From Deinococcus aquaedulcis (lineage in GTDB: Bacteria; Deinococcota; Deinococci; Deinococcales; Deinococcaceae): a DNA stretch of 13,211 nucleotides. Both the position numbers and the translations under genes were made by a program. The notes beneath the pieces are model-generated. The model saw only the letters and a program-made list of their open reading frames with translations. It ran no database searches and had not been told where the DNA came from. Positions within the stretch are counted from its first letter, which is position 1; each line of letters begins with the position of its first letter. Below, piece by piece: positions 1-6,335 of this stretch. The stretch lies in the NCBI RefSeq assembly GCF_019693445.1, contig NZ_JAHRBL010000039.1:1-13211 (forward strand). Reading direction: 5' to 3'.

Positions 1-52
<52 letters not shown>

Positions 53-83
53 CAGCGTACCTCTTCTTCTGTCTTGCCCCTCA

Positions 84-121
84 CAGCGCCCCCGGGAAAC
101 CGGGGGCGCTGTTCTGTTGTT
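84..121 (+). terminator. Rho-independent terminator of the 16S rRNA gene
   Basis: A perfect 12-bp GC-rich stem (84-95 with 100-111) closes on a GAAA tetraloop (96-99) and is followed by the T-rich run TTCTGTTGTT. It lies about 30 nt after the 16S 3' end and should end the rRNA transcript there. The arms could alternatively act as an rRNA processing stem, but the T-rich tail favours termination. Confidence 0.85.
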
Positions 122-128
122 GCGTTCT

Positions 129-169
129 AAAAGGGCTGATTGCGTCCGTGGCGGCGCAATCAGCCTTTT
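129..169 (-). terminator. Hairpin terminator for carD
   Basis: The inverted repeat pairs 129-144 with 155-169 (15 bp with one bulged G and a 10-nt loop). On the minus strand the stem starts 6 nt after the carD stop codon and its 3' arm ends in TTTT. On the plus strand it also ends in TTTT, so it may act in both directions and back up the rRNA terminator at 84-121. Confidence 0.75.
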
Positions 170-175
170 GCGCTG

Positions 176-688
176 TTATGAACTCAGGTGCTGGGGGTTC
201 TCGTTCCAGGCATGTGAAAGCAGTAACTGCACGTCCTGGGCGCCTGGGTCCTGCAGACCGCTGACCTCCTGCTCCAGCAGCTTGATGGCGCGGCGGAAGG
301 CCTGCCGATCCAGATCAGGCAGGCCGCGCTCCACGTTCCAGCGCCGCAGTTCGCAGGTGAGGATCGCCAGTTCAAACGGATTGCCGCTGACCAGGATCTC
401 GGTGACGCGGCGGTGGCGCGCGGCCCACTGCCGGGGCAGGTTCAGGCGGCTGGTCTTCAGGGACTCCAGCAGGGCAGGCATGTCGTGGGCGGTGAGCGCC
501 GCGCGCATGCCCGCGCCGTCGGGCGAGGCCACGGGCACGAACGCCTGACTGGCGGTGTTGGGGAATTCCACCTGATAGTAGGCGTGGGCTTCACCGGCCA
601 CGGGACGCAGGCAGGTGCCGCGCACCACGCCTATGCCGTAAGGAGGAAGAACAACGCGGTCACCGGGCTGAAAAGCAGTCTGCTTCAA
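176..688 (-). CDS. carD: CarD/CdnL-family RNA polymerase-binding transcription regulator
   Basis: 170 aa, close to the usual ~160-aa CarD/CdnL length. Residues 6-60 form the Tudor-like RNA polymerase interaction domain, beginning FQPGDRVVLPPYGIGVV. From about residue 66 the protein is helical. It contains RQWAARHRR with W88 at the position where family members carry the tryptophan that wedges into the upstream edge of the -10 bubble. CarD proteins bind the RNAP beta subunit and stabilise open complexes, notably at rRNA promoters. The start is a TTG codon (686-688); it is chosen because AGAGGTG sits 5 nt upstream, and the nearby GTG is out of frame and hits a stop within four codons. The gene is convergent with the 16S gene. 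The family call is firm; any regulatory link with that rRNA copy is inference. Confidence 0.93.
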   Translation of the reverse strand: MKQTAFQPGDRVVLPPYGIGVVRGTCLRPVAGEAHAYYQVEFPNTASQAFVPVASPDGAGMRAALTAHDMPALLESLKTSRLNLPRQWAARHRRVTEILVSGNPFELAILTCELRRWNVERGLPDLDRQAFRRAIKLLEQEVSGLQDPGAQDVQLLLSHAWNENPQHLSS

Positions 689-693
689 GGTGT

Positions 694-700
694 CACCTCT
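694..700 (-). promoter_or_regulatory. Shine-Dalgarno site deciding the carD TTG start
   Basis: Read on the minus strand this is AGAGGTG, 5 nt before the TTG at 688-686. It complements the CCTCCTTTCT 16S tail seen at the start of the window and supports the rare TTG initiation codon. Confidence 0.65.
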
Positions 701-792
701 GGAGGCGGCCGGAGAGAGGGGCCAGCGGGGGCGGTTCAGACCTCACACGGGGGTGCGGGGGCAGGAAAGCGCCGGTTCATTCCCAAACAGAA

Positions 793-818
793 GCGGCCCA
801 GCGACAGGGCTGGACCGC
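793..818 (-). terminator. Probable hairpin terminator downstream of the transporter operon or a small unit
   Basis: A 10-bp inverted repeat (793-802 with 809-818, one G-U pair on one strand) has a 6-nt spacer. On the minus strand it is followed by TTCTGTTT, a modest T-rich tail. It lies 118 nt past the stop of the last transporter gene and 2 nt after the stop of a possible 24-codon ORF. It could end either transcript. Confidence 0.45.
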
Positions 819-819
819 G

Positions 820-894
820 TTAAGGGCAGGATGAAACCAGGGGGTGAAGCTGCAGGGATGCCGACCAGAGGACAGAAGACCAGCGGCGCTGCAT
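820..894 (-). CDS. Possible small ORF (24 aa), leaderless candidate, unknown function
   Basis: ATG (894-892) to TAA (822-820) encodes 24 residues starting MQRRWSSVLW and ending SSCP. It has two Trp and one Cys, and no recognisable domain. It is listed because the surrounding signals are ordered like a complete transcription unit: a -35-like GTGAAA, a 17-nt spacer, TACACT, then 7 nt to the ATG, with a hairpin plus T-rich tail right after the stop. Against it: third-position GC looks lower than in neighbouring genes, there is no homology evidence, and the same frame is open further upstream as a shadow of the permease gene. The transcript could equally be a small RNA or the carD leader. Confidence 0.22.
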   Translation of the reverse strand: MQRRWSSVLWSASLQLHPLVSSCP

Positions 895-901
895 ACGCCC
901 G

Positions 902-930
902 AGTGTACCGCAGGTCGGTTGAAATTTCAC
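902..930 (-). promoter_or_regulatory. Candidate promoter facing carD / small ORF
   Basis: Minus strand: GTGAAA (930-925), 17-nt spacer, TACACT (907-902). Each hexamer matches the sigma-70 consensus at 4 of 6 positions. The perfect 10-bp palindrome TGAAATTTCA (920-929) overlaps the -35 element and could be an operator. It sits just past the end of the transporter operon and is the best promoter candidate seen upstream of carD. Confidence 0.3.
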
Positions 931-935
931 CTCTG

Positions 936-1658
936 TCACAGTTGACGCCCCGCAGGTGGCCCGGCCAGCGCCAGCCAGGCGTCCAGCGTGAGGGCCAGCA
1001 AGGCCGCTGGCAGCGCCCCGGCCAGTACCAGCGCTGTGTTCTGCTGTGAAAGGCCGCCAATGATGGGCTCGCCCAGACCGCCTGCGCCCAGCGCCGCCCC
1101 CACCGTGGCGGTGCCCACGTTGTACACCACGCTGGTGCGCAGCCCTGAGAGCAGCACGGGGGCAGCCAGCGGCAACTCCACCCGCCACAGGCGCTGCGCC
1201 CCGGACATGCCCATGCCACGCGCGGCGTCCAGCACCCCAGGGCTCACCCCCTGCAGCCCCAGAATCGCCTGCCCCACCACCGGGCCCAGGCCATACAGCA
1301 CCAGCCCCAGCAGCGTGGGGGCCCAGCCGAAGCCCAGCGCGGGCACCGCCAGCGCCAGGATGGCGAAGGTGGGCACCGTCTGCCCCAGACCCACCAGGGC
1401 CTCGGTGAGCTGCCGGGGGGCAGCCCAGCCGGGGCGTGTGACCGCGACCGCCAGCGGCAGGCCCAGGGCCTCCACCAGCAGCGTGGCGGCGCCCACCAGA
1501 CCCAGGTGTGTCAGCGTCTGGCGCCACAGCGGCGGGTCCAGGGGGCCCAGCTCGCCCACGCCCAGGGGGTTCAGCAGCCGGGGCATAACCCCGGGCCATA
1601 GGCACAGCGCCAGCAGCGCGGGCCACAGCAGCGCGCCCCAGGGCGGGCGCGGCCTCAC
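936..1658 (-). CDS. Osmoprotectant ABC transporter permease (OpuCB/YehW type)
   Basis: 240 aa, normal for this permease family. It is very hydrophobic with about five to six predicted membrane segments. The ABC coupling (EAA) loop is at about 144-170, with DAARGMGMSGAQRLWRV followed by LPLA, the form typical of glycine betaine/choline/carnitine permeases. It would pair with the second permease of the operon in the inner membrane and dock on the ATPase. The start is GTG (1658-1656) in a GTGA overlap with the ATPase stop, indicating translational coupling. It is the last gene of the operon. The residues flanking the EAA loop closely match the other permease, so the two are paralogues. Substrate (betaine, choline or another compatible solute) cannot be fixed from sequence alone. 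Confidence 0.9.
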   Translation of the reverse strand: MRPRPPWGALLWPALLALCLWPGVMPRLLNPLGVGELGPLDPPLWRQTLTHLGLVGAATLLVEALGLPLAVAVTRPGWAAPRQLTEALVGLGQTVPTFAILALAVPALGFGWAPTLLGLVLYGLGPVVGQAILGLQGVSPGVLDAARGMGMSGAQRLWRVELPLAAPVLLSGLRTSVVYNVGTATVGAALGAGGLGEPIIGGLSQQNTALVLAGALPAALLALTLDAWLALAGPPAGRQL

Positions 1659-2587
1659 CGGGGGGTCCTGGCCCGCAGGTCGGTCCAGTGCACGGTGCCC
1701 ACAGGCTGGCCCTGCTGGGTCACAGTCAGGACGTCCTGACCCTCACGCAGCATCACGCTCAGGGCGCTGCGGGCGTTCAGGGCGGCGTCCACGGCCGGGC
1801 CACCGGGAGCCGCCGGGCCAGGGCGCAGAAAGGCCGAGACCGGCTGGCCCGCCAGCTGGCGCAGCGCAGCGTCCTCGCCCAGAAACTGGCGCACGAAGTC
1901 GTTGGCCGGGCGGTGAATCAGGTCGTCGGGTGGGCCGTACTGGACCAGGGTGCCCTCCCACATCAGGGCCACGCGGTCCGCGAGACGCAGCGCCTCGTCA
2001 ATGTCGTGGGTAACCATCACCACCGTCTTGCGCAGGCGGCGCTGGATGTCGCGGAAGGCCGCCTGCAGCCGCTCGCGGGCCAGAGGGTCCAGGGCGCCGA
2101 AGGGCTCGTCCATCAGCAGGACCGGGGGATCGGCGGCCAGAGCGCGCGCCACCCCCACCCGCTGCGCCTGCCCGCCCGAGAGTTCAGCCGGGCGCTTGTG
2201 CCGGAAGGTGCCGGGGTCCAGGCCCACCAGGGCCAGCAGCTCATCCACCCGGGCCTGGGTGGCGCGGCGATCATGGCCCAGCAGCGCGGGCACCGTGGCC
2301 ACGTTCTGTGCCACGTCCAGGTGCGGAAAAAGCCCAATCTGCTGAATCACGTAGCCCATGCCCCGCCGCAGGGTTTCAGGCTTCAGGCGCCGGGTGTCCT
2401 GCCCGGCCAGCAGCACCCGGCCCCCCGTGGGTTCAATGAGCCGGTTGATCATGCGCAGGGTCGTGGTCTTGCCGCAACCCGACGGTCCCAGCAGCGCCAC
2501 CAGTTCGCCTTCCAGCACCGTCAGGTTCAGGGCGCGCACTGCGCTGACCCCGTTGTAGGTTTTTTCGAGGTCCTGTAACTCAATCAC
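1655..2587 (-). CDS. Osmoprotectant ABC transporter ATP-binding protein (OpuCA/OsmV type)
   Basis: 310 aa. Complete ABC ATPase: Walker A GPSGCGKT at 34-41, Q-loop at Q82/Q83, signature LSGGQ at 136-140, Walker B VLLMDE at 156-161 and the switch histidine H194 in VTHD. It powers import through the two flanking permeases. Classical OpuCA/OpuAA proteins are near 380-410 aa and carry two tandem CBS domains that sense ionic strength or c-di-AMP. Here only about 60 residues follow residue 250, enough for at most one CBS-like half (VLTVTQQGQPVGTVHWTDL at 286-304). Control by osmotic strength may therefore differ. The start is GTG in a GTGA overlap with the preceding permease stop. Family assignment is firm; substrate is inferred from the operon. 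Confidence 0.93.
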   Translation of the reverse strand: MIELQDLEKTYNGVSAVRALNLTVLEGELVALLGPSGCGKTTTLRMINRLIEPTGGRVLLAGQDTRRLKPETLRRGMGYVIQQIGLFPHLDVAQNVATVPALLGHDRRATQARVDELLALVGLDPGTFRHKRPAELSGGQAQRVGVARALAADPPVLLMDEPFGALDPLARERLQAAFRDIQRRLRKTVVMVTHDIDEALRLADRVALMWEGTLVQYGPPDDLIHRPANDFVRQFLGEDAALRQLAGQPVSAFLRPGPAAPGGPAVDAALNARSALSVMLREGQDVLTVTQQGQPVGTVHWTDLRARTPR

Positions 2588-3732
2588 TCGGCCCTCCCCA
2601 GGCGGGTGCCCAGCCAGCCTTCCAGGCGCCGCAGTCCCGCGTCCACGGCCACGGCCAGCAGCGCGGCGGGCACAGCACCCAGCAGAATCAGGTCACTGGC
2701 CGCGCTTTGCAGGCCCTTGAAAATGTAGGTGCCCAGGCCGCCAGCGCCAATCAGCGCCGCCACCGCCGCCACCCCGATCAGCACCACCGCCGCCTGCCGC
2801 AGCCCACCCAGCCACAGCGGCAGAGCCAGCGGGGCCTGCACCCGCCACAGGCGCTGCGTCCGGGTCATGCCCATGCCGCGTGCCGCGTCCAGTACCCCCG
2901 CAGGAACCCCCTGCAGTCCCAGCAGGCCGCCGCGCACCACCGGCAGCAGAGCGTACAGGGTCAGTGCGGTCAGGGCCGGACTGATCCCAATCCCGCTGAG
3001 GCCAGCGGCGCGCAGGGCGGGCACCGCGTCCGCCAGAGCGGAAAGCGGCGCAATCAGCAGCCCCAGCAGGGCGAGGCTGGGCAGGGTCTGCAGCCCGCTG
3101 CTGAGCCCCAGCGCGGCACCCGCCACCCGGGGTCGGTCGGCGGCCCAGATGGCCAGGGGCGTGCCCAGCAGGGTGGCCAGCCCTAGCGCCGTGCCCACCA
3201 GCCGCAGGTGCTGCCCGAGTTCCTGCACCCAGCGCGCGCCCTCGCTGCGGCCTTCCACCACCACGGACCACGCGTTCAGGTGCCCGCTGAGCGCGGCGGC
3301 CAGCAGCGGGCCCAGCCAGACCCAGCCCACCCAGCGCCGCTCTGGAGAGGCCTGCGCCGCGCCGAAGAGGGCGATGCCGGCTCCCAGCAGGTACAGCCAC
3401 ACCCCGCTGGAAGCGCTGGCCCGGGCAAAGGGCGCCTGCCCCACCAGCGCGGCGGCCGTTTCCTGGCCCAGCAGCCAGATCCCCAGCGCCAGGGCAGCAG
3501 TGGCGGCGGGCCACACCCAGCCCCGGCGCCAGTGGCCCACCAGGGCCGGCAGCAGGGCCAGCGCGGCGGCCCCCAAAAGCCAACCCGGGTCCAGCCGCAG
3601 GGGCTCGCCCGGGGCCAGCCGGTTGGGGCGCAGCAGCACCCAGGGCAGCCACGCGCCCGCCAGCATGGGCAGGGCGCCCAGCCACAGGACCAGTCTGACG
3701 TCCCGGGGGGCGCCCCGGTGGGGGGCGGTCAA
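2584..3732 (-). CDS. Osmoprotectant ABC transporter permease with N-terminal membrane extension (YehY type)
   Basis: 382 aa, longer than the ~240-aa core permease. Residues ~15-155 hold several extra hydrophobic segments typical of YehY/OpuC-like long permeases. The core transport domain is about 170-370, with the EAA loop DAARGMGMTRTQRLWRV at about 282-298. It forms the membrane channel with the second permease gene. The predicted start is TTG (3732-3730), overlapping the TGA of the binding-protein gene as TTGA. The next in-frame Met is residue 23 and would cut into the first hydrophobic segment, so the coupled TTG is preferred. The EAA region is nearly repeated at DNA level in the other permease. 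Confidence 0.9.
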   Translation of the reverse strand: MTAPHRGAPRDVRLVLWLGALPMLAGAWLPWVLLRPNRLAPGEPLRLDPGWLLGAAALALLPALVGHWRRGWVWPAATAALALGIWLLGQETAAALVGQAPFARASASSGVWLYLLGAGIALFGAAQASPERRWVGWVWLGPLLAAALSGHLNAWSVVVEGRSEGARWVQELGQHLRLVGTALGLATLLGTPLAIWAADRPRVAGAALGLSSGLQTLPSLALLGLLIAPLSALADAVPALRAAGLSGIGISPALTALTLYALLPVVRGGLLGLQGVPAGVLDAARGMGMTRTQRLWRVQAPLALPLWLGGLRQAAVVLIGVAAVAALIGAGGLGTYIFKGLQSAASDLILLGAVPAALLAVAVDAGLRRLEGWLGTRLGRAE

Positions 3733-4646
3733 CGGATCAGGCCCTTGCTCCGCAGGTACTCGCGCGCCACGTCCTGCGCGGTGCGGCCTTCCAGGGCCAC
3801 CTTGGCGTTCAGGCCCTGCAGGGTGGCCTGGGTCAGCCCGGCGAAGGTCTTGTTCAGCAGGCCCTCAATCTGCGGGTTGGCCTTCAGGGTGGCGGTGCGG
3901 ATGATCGGCGCGGGCTGGTAGACCGCCTGCGCGCCCCTGGGGTCTTTGAGGGCCACCAGTTTCAGGGCGCTCAGGGTGCCGTCGGTGCCGTAGGCCATCG
4001 CCGCGTTCACGCCGCTGGTGCCGCTGGCGGCGGCCTGCTGGGTCTGGGGCGGCGTGGCCCCGGCCAGCACCAGTTTCTGGTCGGCGCGCAGCTTGAAGCC
4101 GTAGGCCGCTTCAAAGGCGGGCATGGTGTCGGGGCGGTTGAAGAATTCGGGGCTGCCCGCAATCTTGAAGGTGCCGCCGCCGTTCAGGTACTTGGCGAGA
4201 TCCGCCACACTGCTCAGCTTGGCACGCTGGGCCAGCGCCTGTGGTACGGCGATCACCCAGGTGTTGTTCACGTTGGCGGGCCGCAGCCACGTGATGCCGT
4301 TCTTGCTATCCAGCTGCCGCGCCAGGCCGTAGATGGTGCCGGGGTTGCCCGCCTGCTTGGCCGTGATCTTGGCCTGCGGAAACAGGTACACCGCGTTGCC
4401 GGTGTATTCGGGGTACACGTCAATCTCGCCGGCCAGAATGGCCTTGCGGTTGACCCCCGTGTCCCCCAGGGTGGTGCGGTCCGTGACCTCTAGCCCCGCA
4501 TTTTTCAGGGTCAGCAGGATCATCTGGCCCAGAATCTGCGCTTCGGGGTCCAGCTTGCTGCCCACCACGATGGGCTTGGCGGCGGCGGTGCCCAGCAGCG
4601 CCAGCCCCAGAAGGAACGCGGCGCCTTTCAGAGATGTGGGGATCAT
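3729..4646 (-). CDS. Osmoprotectant ABC transporter substrate-binding protein (OsmF/YehZ, OpuAC-domain)
   Basis: 305 aa. Residues 1-23 form a signal peptide (Lys7, a hydrophobic core, then a TAAA-KP cleavage site). There is no lipobox cysteine, so the mature protein is probably periplasmic or otherwise exported rather than a lipoprotein. Family landmarks include VVGSKLDPEAQILGQM (27-42), GEIDVYPEYTGNAVYLF (73-89) and WLRPANVNNTWVIAVP (120-135), typical of choline/glycine betaine binding proteins of the OsmF/ProX group. First gene of the four-gene operon; its TGA overlaps the permease start. The ATG at 4646 is preceded by TACGGT with a 6-nt spacer, suggesting a leaderless transcript. A GGTGG upstream is a possible weak ribosome site instead. 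Ligand is inferred, not shown. Confidence 0.92.
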   Translation of the reverse strand: MIPTSLKGAAFLLGLALLGTAAAKPIVVGSKLDPEAQILGQMILLTLKNAGLEVTDRTTLGDTGVNRKAILAGEIDVYPEYTGNAVYLFPQAKITAKQAGNPGTIYGLARQLDSKNGITWLRPANVNNTWVIAVPQALAQRAKLSSVADLAKYLNGGGTFKIAGSPEFFNRPDTMPAFEAAYGFKLRADQKLVLAGATPPQTQQAAASGTSGVNAAMAYGTDGTLSALKLVALKDPRGAQAVYQPAPIIRTATLKANPQIEGLLNKTFAGLTQATLQGLNAKVALEGRTAQDVAREYLRSKGLIR

Positions 4647-4652
4647 GGGGCC

Positions 4653-4658
4653 ACCGTA
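4653..4658 (-). promoter_or_regulatory. Candidate -10 element (TACGGT) for leaderless operon start
   Basis: On the minus strand TACGGT fits TANNNT and ends exactly 6 nt before the ATG of the substrate-binding protein. That spacing would place the transcript start on the start codon. No convincing -35 is visible. The same spacing occurs before the genes at 5157 and 10024. Confidence 0.4.
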
Positions 4659-4764
4659 CCTGCCCTGGCGGTGGCCGACGGGTGCGGCAGCTCACAAAGC
4701 TCAGCGGCGGCGGGCAGATGAAGGGTTTGTTAAGAGGGTGGTGGGGTTCTGCTGTCAGGGGCTT

Positions 4765-5070
4765 TCAGCGCTGCTGCTGGCCCTCGTCCAGACCGACGCC
4801 GAAGCCCTGGTCCAGCAGCGCCTCGTTATAGGTGCGGAACGCCAGCATGGTCTGGGTGCGGGTGATGCCTTCCACGCGGCGCAGTCCGGCGGTGACCACG
4901 TCGTCCAGATCCTCGTAGCGCGAGAGTTTCAGAATCGCCACGATGTCCCACTCGCCGGTCACGGAGTACACCTCGCGCACGCCGGGCACGCCGGCCAGGG
5001 CCTCGGCCGTTTCGGGAATGCGCTGCCGCTCTGCTTGGACCATCACGATGGCTGTGACCATGCCTGCCAT
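4765..5070 (-). CDS. Stand-alone Lrp/AsnC ligand-binding (RAM) domain protein
   Basis: 101 aa. Residues 4-80 match the regulation-of-amino-acid-metabolism (AsnC_trans_reg) fold: beta strand VTAIVMVQ, helix with PETAEALAGVPGV, then REVYSVTGEWDIVAILKL and the C-terminal strand TQTMLAF. There is no N-terminal helix-turn-helix, so it cannot bind DNA alone. Such single-domain proteins assemble as oligomers and are thought to bind amino acids or to partner full-length Lrp proteins. Start ATG 5070-5068 has GGAG 6 nt upstream; the internal Met4 has a poorer site. It reads toward the osmoprotectant operon (118-nt gap, no clear terminator) and could be co-transcribed with it. It is divergent from the siroheme-decarboxylase-like gene. 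Confidence 0.85.
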   Translation of the reverse strand: MAGMVTAIVMVQAERQRIPETAEALAGVPGVREVYSVTGEWDIVAILKLSRYEDLDDVVTAGLRRVEGITRTQTMLAFRTYNEALLDQGFGVGLDEGQQQR

Positions 5071-5144
5071 TGTGCGCTCCGCCGGGGGGCACGCGCACCC
5101 GCCTGACCGTTCGTTCGGGGACGTTTCGCCGCTGCCGGGGCCGC

Positions 5145-5150
5145 TATTGT
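5145..5150 (+). promoter_or_regulatory. Candidate -10 element (TATTGT) for leaderless transcription
   Basis: TATTGT fits TANNNT and is separated by exactly 6 nt from the ATG at 5157, so transcription would begin at or next to the start codon. No Shine-Dalgarno site precedes that ATG, which supports the leaderless reading. A -35 box is not obvious. Confidence 0.5.
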
Positions 5151-5156
5151 GCAGAC

Positions 5157-6230
5157 ATGACCGCCCCCGCCGCCCCCACCCCGCAGGCCGCGCATGCGCC
5201 TGAACCCAGCGCGCGTGAACAGCTGCTCAACCGCATTCAGCGCGATATTCCAATCGTGCAGCGGCCCTATGCCCGGCTGGCCGAGGAAGTGGGGCTTAGC
5301 GAGGCCGAGGCGCTGGCCATTCTGCGTGAAGTGAAGGCCGAGGGCGTGCTGCGGCAGGTCAGCGCCATTTTCGACACGCGCACCCTGGGCTACCAGAGCA
5401 GCCTCGTGGCCGCCGTGTACGACGAAAACCACCTTGACGCGGGCGCCGAAGTCGTGAACACCCACCCCGGCGTGAGCCACAACTACAAGCGCAACCACGA
5501 TTTCAACCTGTGGTACACGATTGCCGTGCCGCCCGAGAGCAACCTCGAAGCCCACGTGCAGAAACTGCACGAGCTGAGCGGCGCGCGCCTCACCCGCCTG
5601 ATGCCCACCCTGCACCTGTTCAAGATTGGCGTGGAATTCGACATGACCGGCAAGGAGGACTGGAACGCCAAGGCCAAGCCCCAGTACACCTCTGAGCAGC
5701 GCAACATCGGCTATCAGGTGACCGACCTGGACCGGGCCTTTGTGCTGGAATTCCAGAAGGATCTGCCGGTCACCGAAGAGCCCTATGCCGAGGCCTGCGC
5801 CGCCCTGGGCCTGAGCATTGACGAGGTGGCCGCCCACGCCGAAAAGATGAAGGCGGCCGGCGCCCTGCGCCGCGTGTCGGCGGTGTTCCGACACCAGAAG
5901 GCTGGCTTTACCTTCAACGCCATGGGCGTGTGGGCCGTGCCCCAGGAGCAGGTGGCAGAAGTGGGCCGCCAGATGGCCGAGTTCAAGGCGGTCTCGCACT
6001 GCTACCTGCGGCCCACCTACCCGGAGTGGCCCTACACCATCTTCACCATGGTGCACGGCCGCTCCAAGGAAGAGGCCTTTGGCAAGATCAAGGCCATTGA
6101 GGAAGAGGTGGCCCCCGGCATCGACCACGCCATCCTGTACTCCACCAAGGAATACAAGAAGATTCGCCTGGAGTTCTACAAGCCCGAGTTCTACGCCTGG
6201 GCGAAGGAGTACCTGGGTACCGAAGCCTAA
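5157..6230 (+). CDS. Two-domain siroheme decarboxylase-like protein (AhbA-AhbB / NirDL type, Lrp/AsnC fold)
   Basis: 357 aa, made of two Lrp/AsnC-like repeats, each a winged helix plus ligand domain. Repeat 1 (about 20-160) has RQVSAIF (66-72) and SHNYKRNHDFNLWYT (107-121). Repeat 2 (about 185-345) has RRVSAVFRHQKAGFTFNAMG (238-257) and SHCYLRPTYPEWPYTIFTM (280-298). The SHNYxR...FNLW and HCYxRP...WPY motifs are hallmarks of siroheme decarboxylases, which convert siroheme to 12,18-didecarboxysiroheme in the alternative heme b and heme d1 routes. In AhbA/B the two halves are separate subunits; here they are fused as in NirDL. The start at 5157 is preferred over the in-frame 5070, whose extra 29 residues are low-complexity and overlap the divergent gene. 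Family is solid; whether it acts on siroheme here is unproven, since no other ahb/nir genes are in the window. Confidence 0.87.
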   Translation: MTAPAAPTPQAAHAPEPSAREQLLNRIQRDIPIVQRPYARLAEEVGLSEAEALAILREVKAEGVLRQVSAIFDTRTLGYQSSLVAAVYDENHLDAGAEVVNTHPGVSHNYKRNHDFNLWYTIAVPPESNLEAHVQKLHELSGARLTRLMPTLHLFKIGVEFDMTGKEDWNAKAKPQYTSEQRNIGYQVTDLDRAFVLEFQKDLPVTEEPYAEACAALGLSIDEVAAHAEKMKAAGALRRVSAVFRHQKAGFTFNAMGVWAVPQEQVAEVGRQMAEFKAVSHCYLRPTYPEWPYTIFTMVHGRSKEEAFGKIKAIEEEVAPGIDHAILYSTKEYKKIRLEFYKPEFYAWAKEYLGTEA

Positions 6231-6294
6231 GGCGGCGCGTGGGCAGCGGGTGTGTTTTCCTACGGCCCACGCCCTCCTCCCCACGTCCGCTCAC

Positions 6295-6326
6295 AAAAAA
6301 GCCGCCCCGTACTGGGGCGGCTTTTT
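6295..6326. terminator. Bidirectional rho-independent terminator
   Basis: AAAAAA (6295-6300), then GCCGCCCC-GTACT-GGGGCGGC (8-bp perfect stem, 5-nt loop, 6301-6321), then TTTTT (6322-6326). The U-run exists on both strands, so it ends the siroheme-decarboxylase-like gene (stop at 6230) on the plus strand and the E3-binding-domain gene (stop at 6336) on the minus strand. Confidence 0.93.
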
Positions 6327-6335
6327 CGTGGGCTC

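Noticed and set aside
840..930. Possible tRNA in the gap between carD and the transporter operon
   Set aside because: No T-loop GGTTCGA-type motif, acceptor stem or cloverleaf could be formed on either strand.
5070..5156. Upstream in-frame extension of the siroheme-decarboxylase-like gene
   Set aside because: Arg/Gly-rich residues unlike the family, no ribosome site, and overlap with the divergent gene's 5' end; the leaderless ATG at 5157 explains the data better.
5043..6284. 413-codon minus-strand ORF over the siroheme-decarboxylase-like gene
   Set aside because: Low-complexity His/Gly/Val-rich shadow that would run through the divergent promoter region; the plus frame has clear family motifs.
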